Positions 8,120 to 16,662 of a stretch of DNA of 64,000 nt are shown here, piece after piece. A model generated the notes under the pieces. It was not told the origin of the DNA and made no database searches. It worked only from the letters and a program-made list of their open reading frames with translations. The position numbers and the translations under genes were made by a program. Positions within the stretch are counted from its first letter, which is position 1. Every line of letters starts with the position of its first letter. This stretch comes from CAYLPJ01 sp964385465 (GTDB taxonomy: Bacteria > Planctomycetota > Phycisphaerae > SM23-33): NCBI GenBank assembly GCA_964385465.1, contig CAYLPJ010000003.1:217741-281740 (forward strand). Direction: 5' to 3'.

Positions 8120-9676
8120 TCATCTCCCTCGGTCACTCGCCCGCTCCACGTCCGCCGCGAAGCCGTGCAGCCATTCTTCCAGATTCGTGTAGCCGTCGCC
8201 ATCGTCGTCGCCGTTCGGCCGGGGCGGGACAGTCAGGTTGCGTCGCGTCGCGGGCAGGTCCACCCAGCCGCCGACGTCCTCGAGCGTGCGCTTGATGCCT
8301 CCGCGCCGGGCGCGGGTTTCGGCGATGATGCGGCGGTCGACCGGGTCCCGGTCGGCCGGGCGGGCGCCGGCGGTGGCCAGCAGCCAGTCGCGAACCTGCG
8401 CAGCCGGGCGGAGCTGGAGCCCCTCGGGCATGTCCGGCGGCTCGTCGGTGCGCAGCTTCTCGGGGTGGGTCGGCTTGTGCATCCACAGCTTGAACAGCAG
8501 CATGTGGGAGGCATGCCAGGGGTCCACGTTCCTGGCGACCAGGTCGTCGTCTCCGCCCTCCTCCGTCCCCCGGCCGGCGAGGTAGTTGGCGAACTGCCCC
8601 TCGTCTACGGTCTGGCGGATGAGCGTCTCGTGGGCCCGCCGCTCGGCCGGCGTGCAGGTGACCAGCAGGTCATGCATGTAGACCTTCCCCGGCGGGGTCC
8701 CGGGCTTGGCGATCAGCCGGACGGGCGCCGGGACGTTGTCGAAGTGCATGCCGACGATGCTGGCTTCGATCGGCCCGCCGCGGCTGCCCTGGCGGGGGGA
8801 GTTGACCAGCGTGACGCCCACGCCCGGCCGGGCGAGGTTGGCGTGCACCAGGTTGTTGGCGATGAAGACCTTCATCCCGCTGCTGGCCTGCGGGCAGCGG
8901 TCGGCGTTGCCGGTGAACACGTTGCCCACCACGTCCACGTACTGCCCCTGCCGCTCGTCGTCGGGCAGGTCGCGGTCCCGCGGGCCCTGGTTCATCAGCA
9001 GCAGCCCCTTGGAGTGGGCGCCCTTGTGATGCTTGGGGCTGTCTAGGCATTCGGCGAACAGGTTCCCGCGGAACGTCGCCCGGCTGGCCGTCGACTGCAC
9101 CAGCTCGTCCGTCGCCCAACTGAACGAACAGTGGTCGATCACGATGTTGCGCCCCGCCACCTTCATGCAGTCCCGCTCGGACCACTGCGTCCAGCCGGCC
9201 TTGTTCTTCAGCGGACGCGTCGGGTCGCGGAGGTCGCCGGTGCGGATGCGTATGTGCTGGAGCAGCACGTCGTGCGTCCGGATGCCCAGTTCGCAACCCA
9301 GGAGCGTGATCCCCGGCGAGGGGGCCGTCTGCCCGGCCACGGTGCAGTACGGGTTGCGGATCTGCACGCGCCCCATCGGCCGCAAGTCGATGTTCCCGCC
9401 GACCTCGAAGACCACCACGCGCGGCCCCTCGGCCTCCAGCGCCGCCCGCAGGGACCCCGGGCCGTCCGGCTTGAGCGTCGTGACCTTGATGACCCGCGCG
9501 TTCGGGTCCTCCGCGTGCCGCCCGCTGCCGGCCGGTGTCCCGATGCCGTACCCGGCCGCGCCGGGAATGATCGGCAGGGGTTTGCCTGCGGCCGGGGCCG
9601 GCGCCACGGCAAGCAGGAGTGCCAGGTGCGTTGCGCAGAAAGCGGCCGGAATCGTTCGACGGATGGTATTGGCCAT
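8120..9676 (-). CDS. Secreted pectate-lyase-like polysaccharide lyase
   Basis: A 518-aa exported protein. Residues 1-30 form a signal peptide ending in an Ala-rich cleavage region. The body is a parallel beta-helix of the pectate lyase superfamily: GAAGYG near the N-terminus, PGSLRAAL, the TVAGQTAPSPGITL motif, a DHCSFSWATDE strand, and VVGNVF. The C-terminus has an Asp-rich calcium loop (DDDGDGYTNLEEWL), a common ending of planctomycete enzymes of this type. GAAGGAG precedes the ATG. It would cleave an acidic polysaccharide outside the cytoplasm; the substrate is not certain. Confidence 0.85.
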   Translation of the reverse strand: MANTIRRTIPAAFCATHLALLLAVAPAPAAGKPLPIIPGAAGYGIGTPAGSGRHAEDPNARVIKVTTLKPDGPGSLRAALEAEGPRVVVFEVGGNIDLRPMGRVQIRNPYCTVAGQTAPSPGITLLGCELGIRTHDVLLQHIRIRTGDLRDPTRPLKNKAGWTQWSERDCMKVAGRNIVIDHCSFSWATDELVQSTASRATFRGNLFAECLDSPKHHKGAHSKGLLLMNQGPRDRDLPDDERQGQYVDVVGNVFTGNADRCPQASSGMKVFIANNLVHANLARPGVGVTLVNSPRQGSRGGPIEASIVGMHFDNVPAPVRLIAKPGTPPGKVYMHDLLVTCTPAERRAHETLIRQTVDEGQFANYLAGRGTEEGGDDDLVARNVDPWHASHMLLFKLWMHKPTHPEKLRTDEPPDMPEGLQLRPAAQVRDWLLATAGARPADRDPVDRRIIAETRARRGGIKRTLEDVGGWVDLPATRRNLTVPPRPNGDDDGDGYTNLEEWLHGFAADVERASDRGR

Positions 9677-9789
9677 GATCCATGCTCCTTCGACTCAGGC
9701 GGAATGGGGGCCTGTGGGCCCCTCAATGGTTCAAGCCCGAAGCGTGGAGATGGTTCCGCGGGGACTGCTAGCGGGCGCGGCCGTGAGGC

Positions 9790-10401
9790 TCACTGGGCGG
9801 TATACCCGCCATCGATGACCAGTTCGCTTCCGGTGACGAAGGCCGGGTGGACGGAGTTCACACGGATGTCGTCCTTGGCGTAGAGCAGCGCGTCGACCTT
9901 GCTCATCTCGCGGACCGCGCCTTTGGAGGCGTGGTAGGGCGGGATGTCCGGCGCGCCGATGATGCCGTAGATCGATGACAGGTTGATGATGCTCCCGCCC
10001 CCGGATTCCCGCATCAGGGGCACGGCGTGTTTGGTGCAGAAGAACACGCCCTTGACATTCACGGCCTGGACCATATCCCACTCTTCGGCCGTGAGCTCGT
10101 CGGTGGGCTTGTCAGCCCCCGAGATGCCCGCGTTGTTGACCATTACGTCCAGTCGGCCCCATCGGTCCACCACTGCGGCCAGGACCTCGCGGACCTCCTG
10201 CTCGTCGCTGACGTCCAGGTGCCAGTAGCTTCCCGTGCCCCCACCGGCCTTGATCTGGCGGACCACCTCCCCCCCTTCGTCGTCGATCACATCGGTGACG
10301 GCCACCTTCGCGCCTTCCTCGGCCATTCGTAGGCACTGGGCTCTTCCCAGCCCTCGGGCCCCACCGGTCACCACGGCTACCTTGTCCTTCAACCTGTCCA
10401 T
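9790..10401 (-). CDS. Short-chain dehydrogenase/reductase with internal deletion
   Basis: Classical SDR with the NAD(P) loop TGGARGLG near residue 12, NNAG at about 90, and the catalytic Ser (LSSIYG), Tyr and Lys (YHASK). It is only 203 aa, while close family members are about 250. The sequence runs from RVNSVHP straight into FVTGSELVIDGGYTAQ. The roughly 45-50 residues that normally lie between them (substrate lid and following helices) are absent, with the frame kept; the junction lies near 9838-9850. It may be a shortened protein or an inactive remnant. RBS GGAAAGG precedes the ATG. Confidence 0.8.
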   Translation of the reverse strand: MDRLKDKVAVVTGGARGLGRAQCLRMAEEGAKVAVTDVIDDEGGEVVRQIKAGGGTGSYWHLDVSDEQEVREVLAAVVDRWGRLDVMVNNAGISGADKPTDELTAEEWDMVQAVNVKGVFFCTKHAVPLMRESGGGSIINLSSIYGIIGAPDIPPYHASKGAVREMSKVDALLYAKDDIRVNSVHPAFVTGSELVIDGGYTAQ

Positions 10402-10716
10402 GGCCTGCCTTTCCGTTTGTCGTTGCGACGGCTACCTGCGCGTCAACCGCGCACCGTTCATGGTAGCCGGTGGCGGCACCGACGCTCGGAACGCGGAGAG
10501 AAAGGCATCTTCGCCAATCCGCGTGTACGGCTGCTTCTGGTGGATTCCACCATCTGACATTGGGGTGGCCGCGGGACTGATACGGTCTCGGGGGAGGCAT
10601 AGCATGAGTACCGAATGAGGCCGAGACGCAAGCCCGAACCGGGCAGCGCTCCGCGAGCCCGCGCCGTCGGTCGGCGGGGTATAGCACCGAGCCAGCCAAG
10701 ACGAGAGGAGCAGGGC
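10402..10716 (+). other. Divergent intergenic region, no gene seen
   Basis: This 315-bp stretch separates the minus-strand SDR from the plus-strand BON gene and should hold both promoters. An inverted repeat pairs GGCTACC near 10429 with GGTAGCC near 10460, on the SDR upstream side. GAGAGGAGCAGGGC before 10717 is the ribosome binding site of the BON gene. No convincing coding sequence was seen. Confidence 0.4.
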
Positions 10717-11400
10717 ATGTCCCCGGCAGCGGACATCGTAAAGTCGGACGAGGAGATCAAGACGGACGTCACCGCGGAGCTGAGTTGGGATTCCCGCGTG
10801 GACGCGTCGGGCGTGGACGTCCACGTCGAGAACGGCGTGGTGACGCTGACGGGCACAGCGCCCACCATGGGCGCCAAGGCCGGCGCCGGCGCCGACGCGT
10901 GGGCGGTGCGCGGCGTGACGCGGGTGGAGAACCGGATCGGCGTCGAGCTTCCGGCGACGCCCCCACCGCCGACCGACGACACCATTCGTCAAAGCGCCCG
11001 GAACGCCCTCCAGTGGAACCCCGACCTGGACGCCTCGGGGATCCGCGCGACGGTCGATCGCGGCGCGGTGACCCTTTCCGGCAGCGTGCCCTCGCACTGG
11101 CAGAAGGGCTTGGCCGACGACGTCGTCGCCGGGCTGCGCGGGGTGATTTCCGTGCTGAACAAGCTGGCGGTCACGCCGACCGAACGGTTCGCCGACGAGG
11201 TCGTCGGCCGGGACGTCGTCGACGCCCTGGAGCGCAGCGGCGTCGTCGACGCCGACGCCGTGGACGTCACCGTCACCGATGGGTCCGTCTCGCTGAAGGG
11301 AACCGTGCCTTCGGTGGCCGCCCGGGAGGCCGCGTTCCGCGCCGCCGACCGGACCGCCGGGGTGGTCAACGTTCAGAACGACCTGGTCGCCAGTTCATGA
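10717..11400 (+). CDS. Triple BON-domain protein
   Basis: A 227-aa protein made of three BON domains at about residues 10-75, 83-150 and 155-225. Each follows the pattern of a first helix, then a V-x-V-x-x-G-x-V-x-L-x-G-x-V hairpin and a closing N-x-L/I strand. BON domains bind phospholipids or act in osmotic and envelope stress. There is no signal peptide in this copy. The open frame extends upstream to 10615, but GAGAGGAG directly precedes the ATG at 10717. It lies 97 bp before a larger exported BON protein, so the pair is likely functionally linked. Confidence 0.88.
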   Translation: MSPAADIVKSDEEIKTDVTAELSWDSRVDASGVDVHVENGVVTLTGTAPTMGAKAGAGADAWAVRGVTRVENRIGVELPATPPPPTDDTIRQSARNALQWNPDLDASGIRATVDRGAVTLSGSVPSHWQKGLADDVVAGLRGVISVLNKLAVTPTERFADEVVGRDVVDALERSGVVDADAVDVTVTDGSVSLKGTVPSVAAREAAFRAADRTAGVVNVQNDLVASS

Positions 11401-11497
11401 CCACGCTTGTCGCTGCGCCCCGGGTGGTCCGGGGCGCGCGGACGGCCCGAGCCGTTCGCCGATATTGCCGCACGTAGAGGAAGGAAAGGACGCAGAC

Positions 11498-13015
11498 ATG
11501 AACCACAGAACGCGAACAGAACGGGGCCTTGCGGGCTTGGCGATTCTGGCGCTGATCTTCGGGGTCGGCCTGGCGGCGATGCCCGCCGATGCCGCCGAGC
11601 AGAAGATGACCGATCAGGCCGTCGCCGACGCCATCGAGAACGAGTTCCTCTTCGACCGGGCCGTGCCCACCAACAACATCGATGTGTCCGTCGCCGCCGG
11701 CGTGGCCACGCTGAAGGGCAAGGTCGACAACGTCCTTGCCAAGGACCGGGCGACGAGAATCGCCGAGACGGTCAGGGGCGTCAAGGCAGTCGTCAACCGG
11801 ATCGACGTCGAGCCCCGCTGGGGCCGGATGGACTGGCAGATCGAGCAGGACGCCGAAACCGCCCTGCTTCGCAATGCCGCGACGGAATCCTGGGAAATCG
11901 ACGCCGACGTGGCGAACAACGTCGCCACGCTGGACGGCTCGGTCAGCTCCTGGCACGAGAAGCAACTCGCCGCCAAGGTCGTCAAGGGCGTCCGTGGCGT
12001 CAGGGAGGTCGACAATCAACTCGATGTCGACTATGCCGACGAACGCCTGGACGGAGAGATCAAGAGCGAGGTCAAGCAGCTCCTCCGCTGGGACGTCCGC
12101 GTCGACGACGGGCTGATCGACGTTGACGTCGACGACGGGAAGGTCAAGCTGACCGGTACAGTCGGCAGCGCGGCCGAGAAGCGTCAGGCCCGCTATAACG
12201 CCTGGGTTGTCGGTGTGACGGACGTGGACGCCAAGAACCTGGACGTCGCGCGATGGGCCCGCGACGAGGACCTGCGCAAGGACAAGTACGTCGACAAGCC
12301 GGACAAAAAGATCGAGGACGGCATCGAGCTGGCCATGCTGTACGACCCGCGCGTGCTGTCCACGAACGTCCAGACGGACGTGTCGGCGGGTATGGCGACG
12401 CTTCGCGGCGAGGTCCGCAGCGTGCAGGCGAAGCGGGCGGCCGCCCAGGACGCGCGGAATACGGTCGGGGTCATTCGCGTCAGCAACCGCCTGAAGGTGC
12501 GCCCGAACACGCCGACGGACGAGACGATCGAGCAGCGGATCGAGAACGCCCTGCTCGCCGACCCCTACGTCGAGCGCTACGAGATCATCGTCACGGTGGT
12601 CGACGGTACGGCGTACCTCTCCGGCGAGGTGGACTCCTACTTCGACAAGATGCAGGCGGACGACCTGGCCGCGAGCACCTACGGCGTCGAGGAGGTCCAG
12701 AACACCCTCGACGTCGACTACGACGAGCCGTTGGCGTACGACCCGTATGTCTATGATTATGACATCTACGACTACGACTGGTACGACTACGAGCCCGGCG
12801 TGACGTTCAAGACCGACGGCGAGATCAAGGAAGACATCGTCAGCGAGATGTGGTGGAGCCCCTTCGTCGATTCCGACGAGGTGACCGTCGACGTCGAGGA
12901 CGGAACGGCCACACTCACCGGCACGGTCGATAGTTGGTCGGAGTACAGTTCGGCCACCGAGAACGCCTACGAAGGCGGCGCGGTGTGGGTCGACAACGAC
13001 GTGATCGTCGAGTGA
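11498..13015 (+). CDS. Exported protein with six BON domains
   Basis: A 505-aa protein. The ATG at 11498 follows AGGAAGGAAAGGA, and residues 1-33 form a signal peptide with cleavage predicted after ADA. The rest is six BON repeats, each with a V-x-G-x-A/V-x-L-x-G-x-V hairpin. Between repeats 5 and 6 is a striking Tyr/Asp linker (YDPYVYDYDIYDYDWYDYEPG). BON proteins usually carry one to three domains, so six is high. Likely a periplasmic or membrane-associated envelope-stress protein. The linker could bind cations or pack against a surface; that is inference. Confidence 0.85.
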   Translation: MNHRTRTERGLAGLAILALIFGVGLAAMPADAAEQKMTDQAVADAIENEFLFDRAVPTNNIDVSVAAGVATLKGKVDNVLAKDRATRIAETVRGVKAVVNRIDVEPRWGRMDWQIEQDAETALLRNAATESWEIDADVANNVATLDGSVSSWHEKQLAAKVVKGVRGVREVDNQLDVDYADERLDGEIKSEVKQLLRWDVRVDDGLIDVDVDDGKVKLTGTVGSAAEKRQARYNAWVVGVTDVDAKNLDVARWARDEDLRKDKYVDKPDKKIEDGIELAMLYDPRVLSTNVQTDVSAGMATLRGEVRSVQAKRAAAQDARNTVGVIRVSNRLKVRPNTPTDETIEQRIENALLADPYVERYEIIVTVVDGTAYLSGEVDSYFDKMQADDLAASTYGVEEVQNTLDVDYDEPLAYDPYVYDYDIYDYDWYDYEPGVTFKTDGEIKEDIVSEMWWSPFVDSDEVTVDVEDGTATLTGTVDSWSEYSSATENAYEGGAVWVDNDVIVE

Positions 13016-13077
13016 GCTCGGCGATGGCCGGCGCGGCATGGCCGCGCGCTGAAGACCGCTCCCGGATCGGGCGAGCC

Positions 13078-13113
13078 AGCCCTGCGCGACGAAGTCCGCG
13101 TTCGCGCAGGGCT
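13078..13113. terminator. Strong 12-bp stem hairpin after the BON gene
   Basis: AGCCCTGCGCGA at 13078-13089 pairs perfectly with TCGCGCAGGGCT at 13102-13113 across a 12-nt loop, in the gap between the BON protein stop and the GH130 gene. There is no T-run, so it is either a non-canonical terminator or an RNA-stabilising hairpin. Confidence 0.55.
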
Positions 13114-13153
13114 GACCGTCCGACGGGCAGGGGGTGACTGGAGAGGGCGGCGC

Positions 13154-14092
13154 ATGAAACCGTTGTTCGAGCGAGATGAACGCAACCCGATCCTGACGGC
13201 CGAGGACGTGCCTTCGCCCGTCCAGGCGGTCTTCAACCCGGGCGTGACCGAGCAGGACGGGCAGGTGGTGCTGCTGGTCCGCGTCGAGAACTCCACGGGC
13301 TGCTCCAGCATTCACGTCGCCCGTAGCGAGGACGGCGTGACCGGCTGGACGGTCGAGCCCGAGCCGCTGCTGAACTACGGCATGCCGGACCTCCGCTACG
13401 AGGTCTGGGGCTGCGAGGACCCGCGGGTCATCTGGCTCCAAGAGCAAGGGTGCTGGTACATCACGTACACCGCCTATTCGCCCGCCGGCGCGGCCGTGGG
13501 GCTGGCGCGCAGCCCCGACCTGGTGAACGTGGAGCGGATCGGGCTGATCTTCTCTCCGAGCAACAAGGACGCGGCGTTGTTCCCGCGGAAGATCGGCGGG
13601 CGGTGGGCGGTGCTGCATCGCCCGGACGCCGGCGACGGGATCGAGAACATCTGGATCGCGTTCTCGAAGGACCTGACCTACTGGGGCGAGCCGCACTGCG
13701 TGCTGGAGGAAGGGCAGGGCCCGGCCTGGGATGCCGTAACGGTGGGCACCGGCCCGCCGCCGATCGAGACCGACCTCGGCTGGCTGCTGCTGTATCACGG
13801 TGTGAAGCTTTACGGCCAGCAGCGGACCTACCGCGTGGGCGCTGCCATGCTGGACAAGGACCAGCCCCACAAGGTGATCGCCCGGTCGGGGGAGTCCATC
13901 TTCCAGCCGAACGCCCCGTACGAGCTTTCGGGTCAGATGCCCAACGTGGTGTTCCCCACCGGGACGCTGCTTCGCGGGGACGAGTTGTGGATGTATTACG
14001 GCGCGTCCGACACGCGGGTCTGCCTGGCCAGGGCGTCGCTGAAGGACGTGCTGTGCTGCCTGGACTCTCGCGGCTGCGGGGACGGGTCCTGA
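13154..14092 (+). CDS. GH130-family glycosidase/phosphorylase
   Basis: A 312-aa five-bladed beta-propeller of glycoside hydrolase family 130, which includes beta-1,4-mannosyl-oligosaccharide phosphorylases and related mannosidases. Supporting motifs are NPGVTEQDG, the conserved CEDPRV loop, NKDAALFP, and GPPPIETDLGWLLLYHG. The acidic residue in CEDPR corresponds to the proposed general acid of GH130 enzymes. GGAGAGG precedes the ATG. It is followed after 12 bp by ligA, but the two functions are unrelated. Phosphorylase versus hydrolase activity cannot be decided by eye. Confidence 0.85.
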   Translation: MKPLFERDERNPILTAEDVPSPVQAVFNPGVTEQDGQVVLLVRVENSTGCSSIHVARSEDGVTGWTVEPEPLLNYGMPDLRYEVWGCEDPRVIWLQEQGCWYITYTAYSPAGAAVGLARSPDLVNVERIGLIFSPSNKDAALFPRKIGGRWAVLHRPDAGDGIENIWIAFSKDLTYWGEPHCVLEEGQGPAWDAVTVGTGPPPIETDLGWLLLYHGVKLYGQQRTYRVGAAMLDKDQPHKVIARSGESIFQPNAPYELSGQMPNVVFPTGTLLRGDELWMYYGASDTRVCLARASLKDVLCCLDSRGCGDGS

Positions 14093-14104
14093 ACGGAGCC
14101 GGCA

Positions 14105-16156
14105 ATGGCTGACAAGCAGGACATGGCCGAGAAGGTCGAGGAGATGACCAAGCGGCAGGCCCGCAAGCGGGCCGCGGAGCTGCGCGAGGAAGTCGACCAC
14201 CACGACTACCGCTATTACGTGAAGGACGACCCGGAGGTCTCCGACGCCCAGTACGACGAACTCAAGGCCGAACTGGAGGCCATCGATGAGGCGTATCCGG
14301 ACCTGGTTGCCCCGGACAGCCCCACGCAGCGGGTGGGCGCGCCCCCGCGGGAAGAGTTGGGCACCGTCGAGCACGAGTCGCCCATGCTCAGCCTCCAGTC
14401 CGTTCAGAGGGAAGAGGCGTTTCGGCACTTCTGTCAGACCTGCAAGGACGAACTGGGCAAGAAGCGACTGTCCCTGGTGGCCGAGCCGAAGTACGACGGG
14501 CTCAGCGTCGAGCTGGTGTACGAGGACGGCAAGCTGGCGGCGGCCTCGACGCGGGGCGACGGGCAGACCGGCGAGGACGTCACCGACAACGTCCGCACCA
14601 TCCGCCAGGTCGTCCTGCACCTCCAGGAGTCCAACGCCTCCGTACCGAAGCACCTCGTCGTCCGCGGTGAGGTGTACATGGACAAGGGGGACTTCGAGGC
14701 CTTCAACCGCAAGCAGAAGCAGGCCGGCAGGAAGACGTTCGCCAACCCGCGGAACGCCGCCGCCGGAAGCCTGCGCCAACTGGACTCCAGCATCACCGCC
14801 GAGCGGCCGCTGAAGGTCTTCTTCTACGAGATCGCGCCCTCCTCGAGCCGCCGCCCGGACAGCCAGTGGCAGTGCCTGGAGTTGCTCTCGCAGCTCGGCC
14901 TGCGGACCAACGAGCTCAGCGAGCGGGTGCCCGGCGCCGATGCGGCCGTGGCGTGGTACGGGCGAATGTGCGGTCAACGGGAAGACCTGCCGTACGAGAT
15001 CGACGGCTGCGTGTTCAAGGTCAACAACCTTGCCGACCACCACGAGCTGGGCTCCCGGGCGGCGAGTCCCCGCTGGGCGGTCGCGTGGAAGTTCGCCTCC
15101 CGGCGGAACGTCACGCGAATCAAAGCCATCGAGGCGCAGGTCGGCCGGACCGGCGCGCTGACGCCCGTGGCCGAGCTCGAGCCGGTGCACATCGGCGGCG
15201 TGGAGGTCGGCAGCGTCAGCCTGCACAACCAGGACGAGATCGACCGCAAGGACATCCGCGTCGGCGACCACGTGCTCGTCGAGCGCGCCGGCGACGTGAT
15301 TCCTCACGTGCTGGAGGTCGTCACCAGCAAGCGGAACGGCAAGGAGAAGCGCTACACGCTGCCGAAGAAGTGCCCGGCTTGCGGGCAGGAGGTCTTCCGG
15401 CCGGAGGGGGACGCCATCACCCGCTGCACGAATGCCTCGTGCCCCGCGCAGCTCAAGGAAAGCGTCAAACACTTCGCCTCCAAGGGCGCGCTGGACATCG
15501 ACGGGTTGGGCGACAAGCTGGTGGAGCAGTTGGTGGACGGGGGACTGGTCAACGACGTCGCCGACCTGTTCGACCTGGAAGTCGAGGAGGTCGAGAAGCT
15601 CCAGCGCATGGCGCGCAAGAGCGCGCAGAACCTGATCGACGCGATCGAGCAAGGCAAGGATACCGCCGACCTTCCCCGGGTTGTGTTCGGCCTGGGGATC
15701 CCGCATATCGGCAAGGCGACGGCCCGCGACCTGGCGCGGGGGTTCGGCTCGCTCGATGAGCTTGCCGATGCCGACGCCGACGATCTGGGCAAGGTGGAGG
15801 GCATGGGGCCCGAGATGGTCTCGGCCGTCATCGAGTGGTTCGACAACCCCGAGAACAGGAAGCTGATCGACAAGCTGAAGCGCCGCGGCATCGACCCCGA
15901 GGCGAAGGAGACGGGCTCCAGCCTGGAGGGCATGACCATCGCGCTGACCGGCACGCTGTCGGCGATGACCCGTGACGAGGCCAAGGACGCCATCCGGCTC
16001 CAGGGCGGCCAGGCCACGTCGAGCGTCTCCGGCGAGACCGACCTGCTGGTCGTCGGCGAGAACCCGGGGCAGAGCAAGACCGCCGACGCCGAGGCCCACG
16101 ACGTCAAGACCATCGGAGAGGAAGAATTCCTGGAGCTTGTGAGCAGCGGCGCCTGA
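14105..16156 (+). CDS. ligA: NAD+-dependent DNA ligase
   Basis: Seals nicks in replication and repair. All domains appear in order across 683 aa: domain Ia (YYVKDDPEVSDAQYD), the adenylation domain with the active-site lysine in KYDG (about Lys129), the OB fold, a four-cysteine zinc finger (CPAC and CTNASC), helix-hairpin-helix repeats (GLGIPHIGKATA, GKVEGMGP) and a C-terminal BRCT domain (LEGMTIALTGTL). Length is standard. It is preceded by GH130 with a 12-bp gap. Confidence 0.97.
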   Translation: MADKQDMAEKVEEMTKRQARKRAAELREEVDHHDYRYYVKDDPEVSDAQYDELKAELEAIDEAYPDLVAPDSPTQRVGAPPREELGTVEHESPMLSLQSVQREEAFRHFCQTCKDELGKKRLSLVAEPKYDGLSVELVYEDGKLAAASTRGDGQTGEDVTDNVRTIRQVVLHLQESNASVPKHLVVRGEVYMDKGDFEAFNRKQKQAGRKTFANPRNAAAGSLRQLDSSITAERPLKVFFYEIAPSSSRRPDSQWQCLELLSQLGLRTNELSERVPGADAAVAWYGRMCGQREDLPYEIDGCVFKVNNLADHHELGSRAASPRWAVAWKFASRRNVTRIKAIEAQVGRTGALTPVAELEPVHIGGVEVGSVSLHNQDEIDRKDIRVGDHVLVERAGDVIPHVLEVVTSKRNGKEKRYTLPKKCPACGQEVFRPEGDAITRCTNASCPAQLKESVKHFASKGALDIDGLGDKLVEQLVDGGLVNDVADLFDLEVEEVEKLQRMARKSAQNLIDAIEQGKDTADLPRVVFGLGIPHIGKATARDLARGFGSLDELADADADDLGKVEGMGPEMVSAVIEWFDNPENRKLIDKLKRRGIDPEAKETGSSLEGMTIALTGTLSAMTRDEAKDAIRLQGGQATSSVSGETDLLVVGENPGQSKTADAEAHDVKTIGEEEFLELVSSGA

Positions 16157-16188
16157 GACGAGGCTATCCGCAGAAGAAGGGACACGCC

Positions 16189-16662
16189 ATGGCCATCCAC
16201 GTACGCAGTAGCGCATTCGACGACGGGCAGCCGATTCCCGCCAGGTACTCGCAGGACGGGGACAACGTCTCCCCGCCGCTTCAGTTCGACGGCATCCCGG
16301 CCGAGACGGCCGAGTTGGCGGTCATCGCCGACGACCCCGACGCCCCGCGGGACGAGCCGTGGGTTCACTGGGTGATCTACAGGATCCCCGCCGGGGTGGA
16401 CCACCTGCCCGAGGGCGTGCCGGCCTCGCCGCGCCCGGATCGCCCGTCGGGGGCGATGCAGGGGCGGAACACGTCGGGCAACACCGGCTACGACGGCCCG
16501 GCCCCGCCGCGGGGTCACGGAACGCACCACTACCACTTCAAGGTCTATGCCCTGGACGACGAGCTGGACCTTCAGCCCGGCGCCGACAAGCAGGCCCTGC
16601 TGGAGGCAATGGAAGGCCACCTCCTCGACGAGGGCGAGCTGGTGGGCACGTACGAGCGATGA
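16189..16662 (+). CDS. YbhB/YbcL-type PEBP-like protein
   Basis: A 157-aa protein of the phosphatidylethanolamine-binding/Raf kinase inhibitor-like family. Motifs are FDDGQPIPARYSQDGDNVSPPL, the ADDPDAP ligand-site strand, WVHWVIY and a late GTHHYHFKVYALD strand. The bacterial function is poorly known. Its stop overlaps the start of the ribonucleotide reductase gene in an ATGA, so the two are co-translated although no link between the families is known. Confidence 0.88.
   Translation: MAIHVRSSAFDDGQPIPARYSQDGDNVSPPLQFDGIPAETAELAVIADDPDAPRDEPWVHWVIYRIPAGVDHLPEGVPASPRPDRPSGAMQGRNTSGNTGYDGPAPPRGHGTHHYHFKVYALDDELDLQPGADKQALLEAMEGHLLDEGELVGTYER

Noticed and set aside
11366..16216. A 1,616-codon minus-strand open frame across the BON, GH130 and ligA genes.
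   Set aside because: The opposite strand encodes recognisable proteins with RBS sites over the same bases; the long frame results from codon bias.
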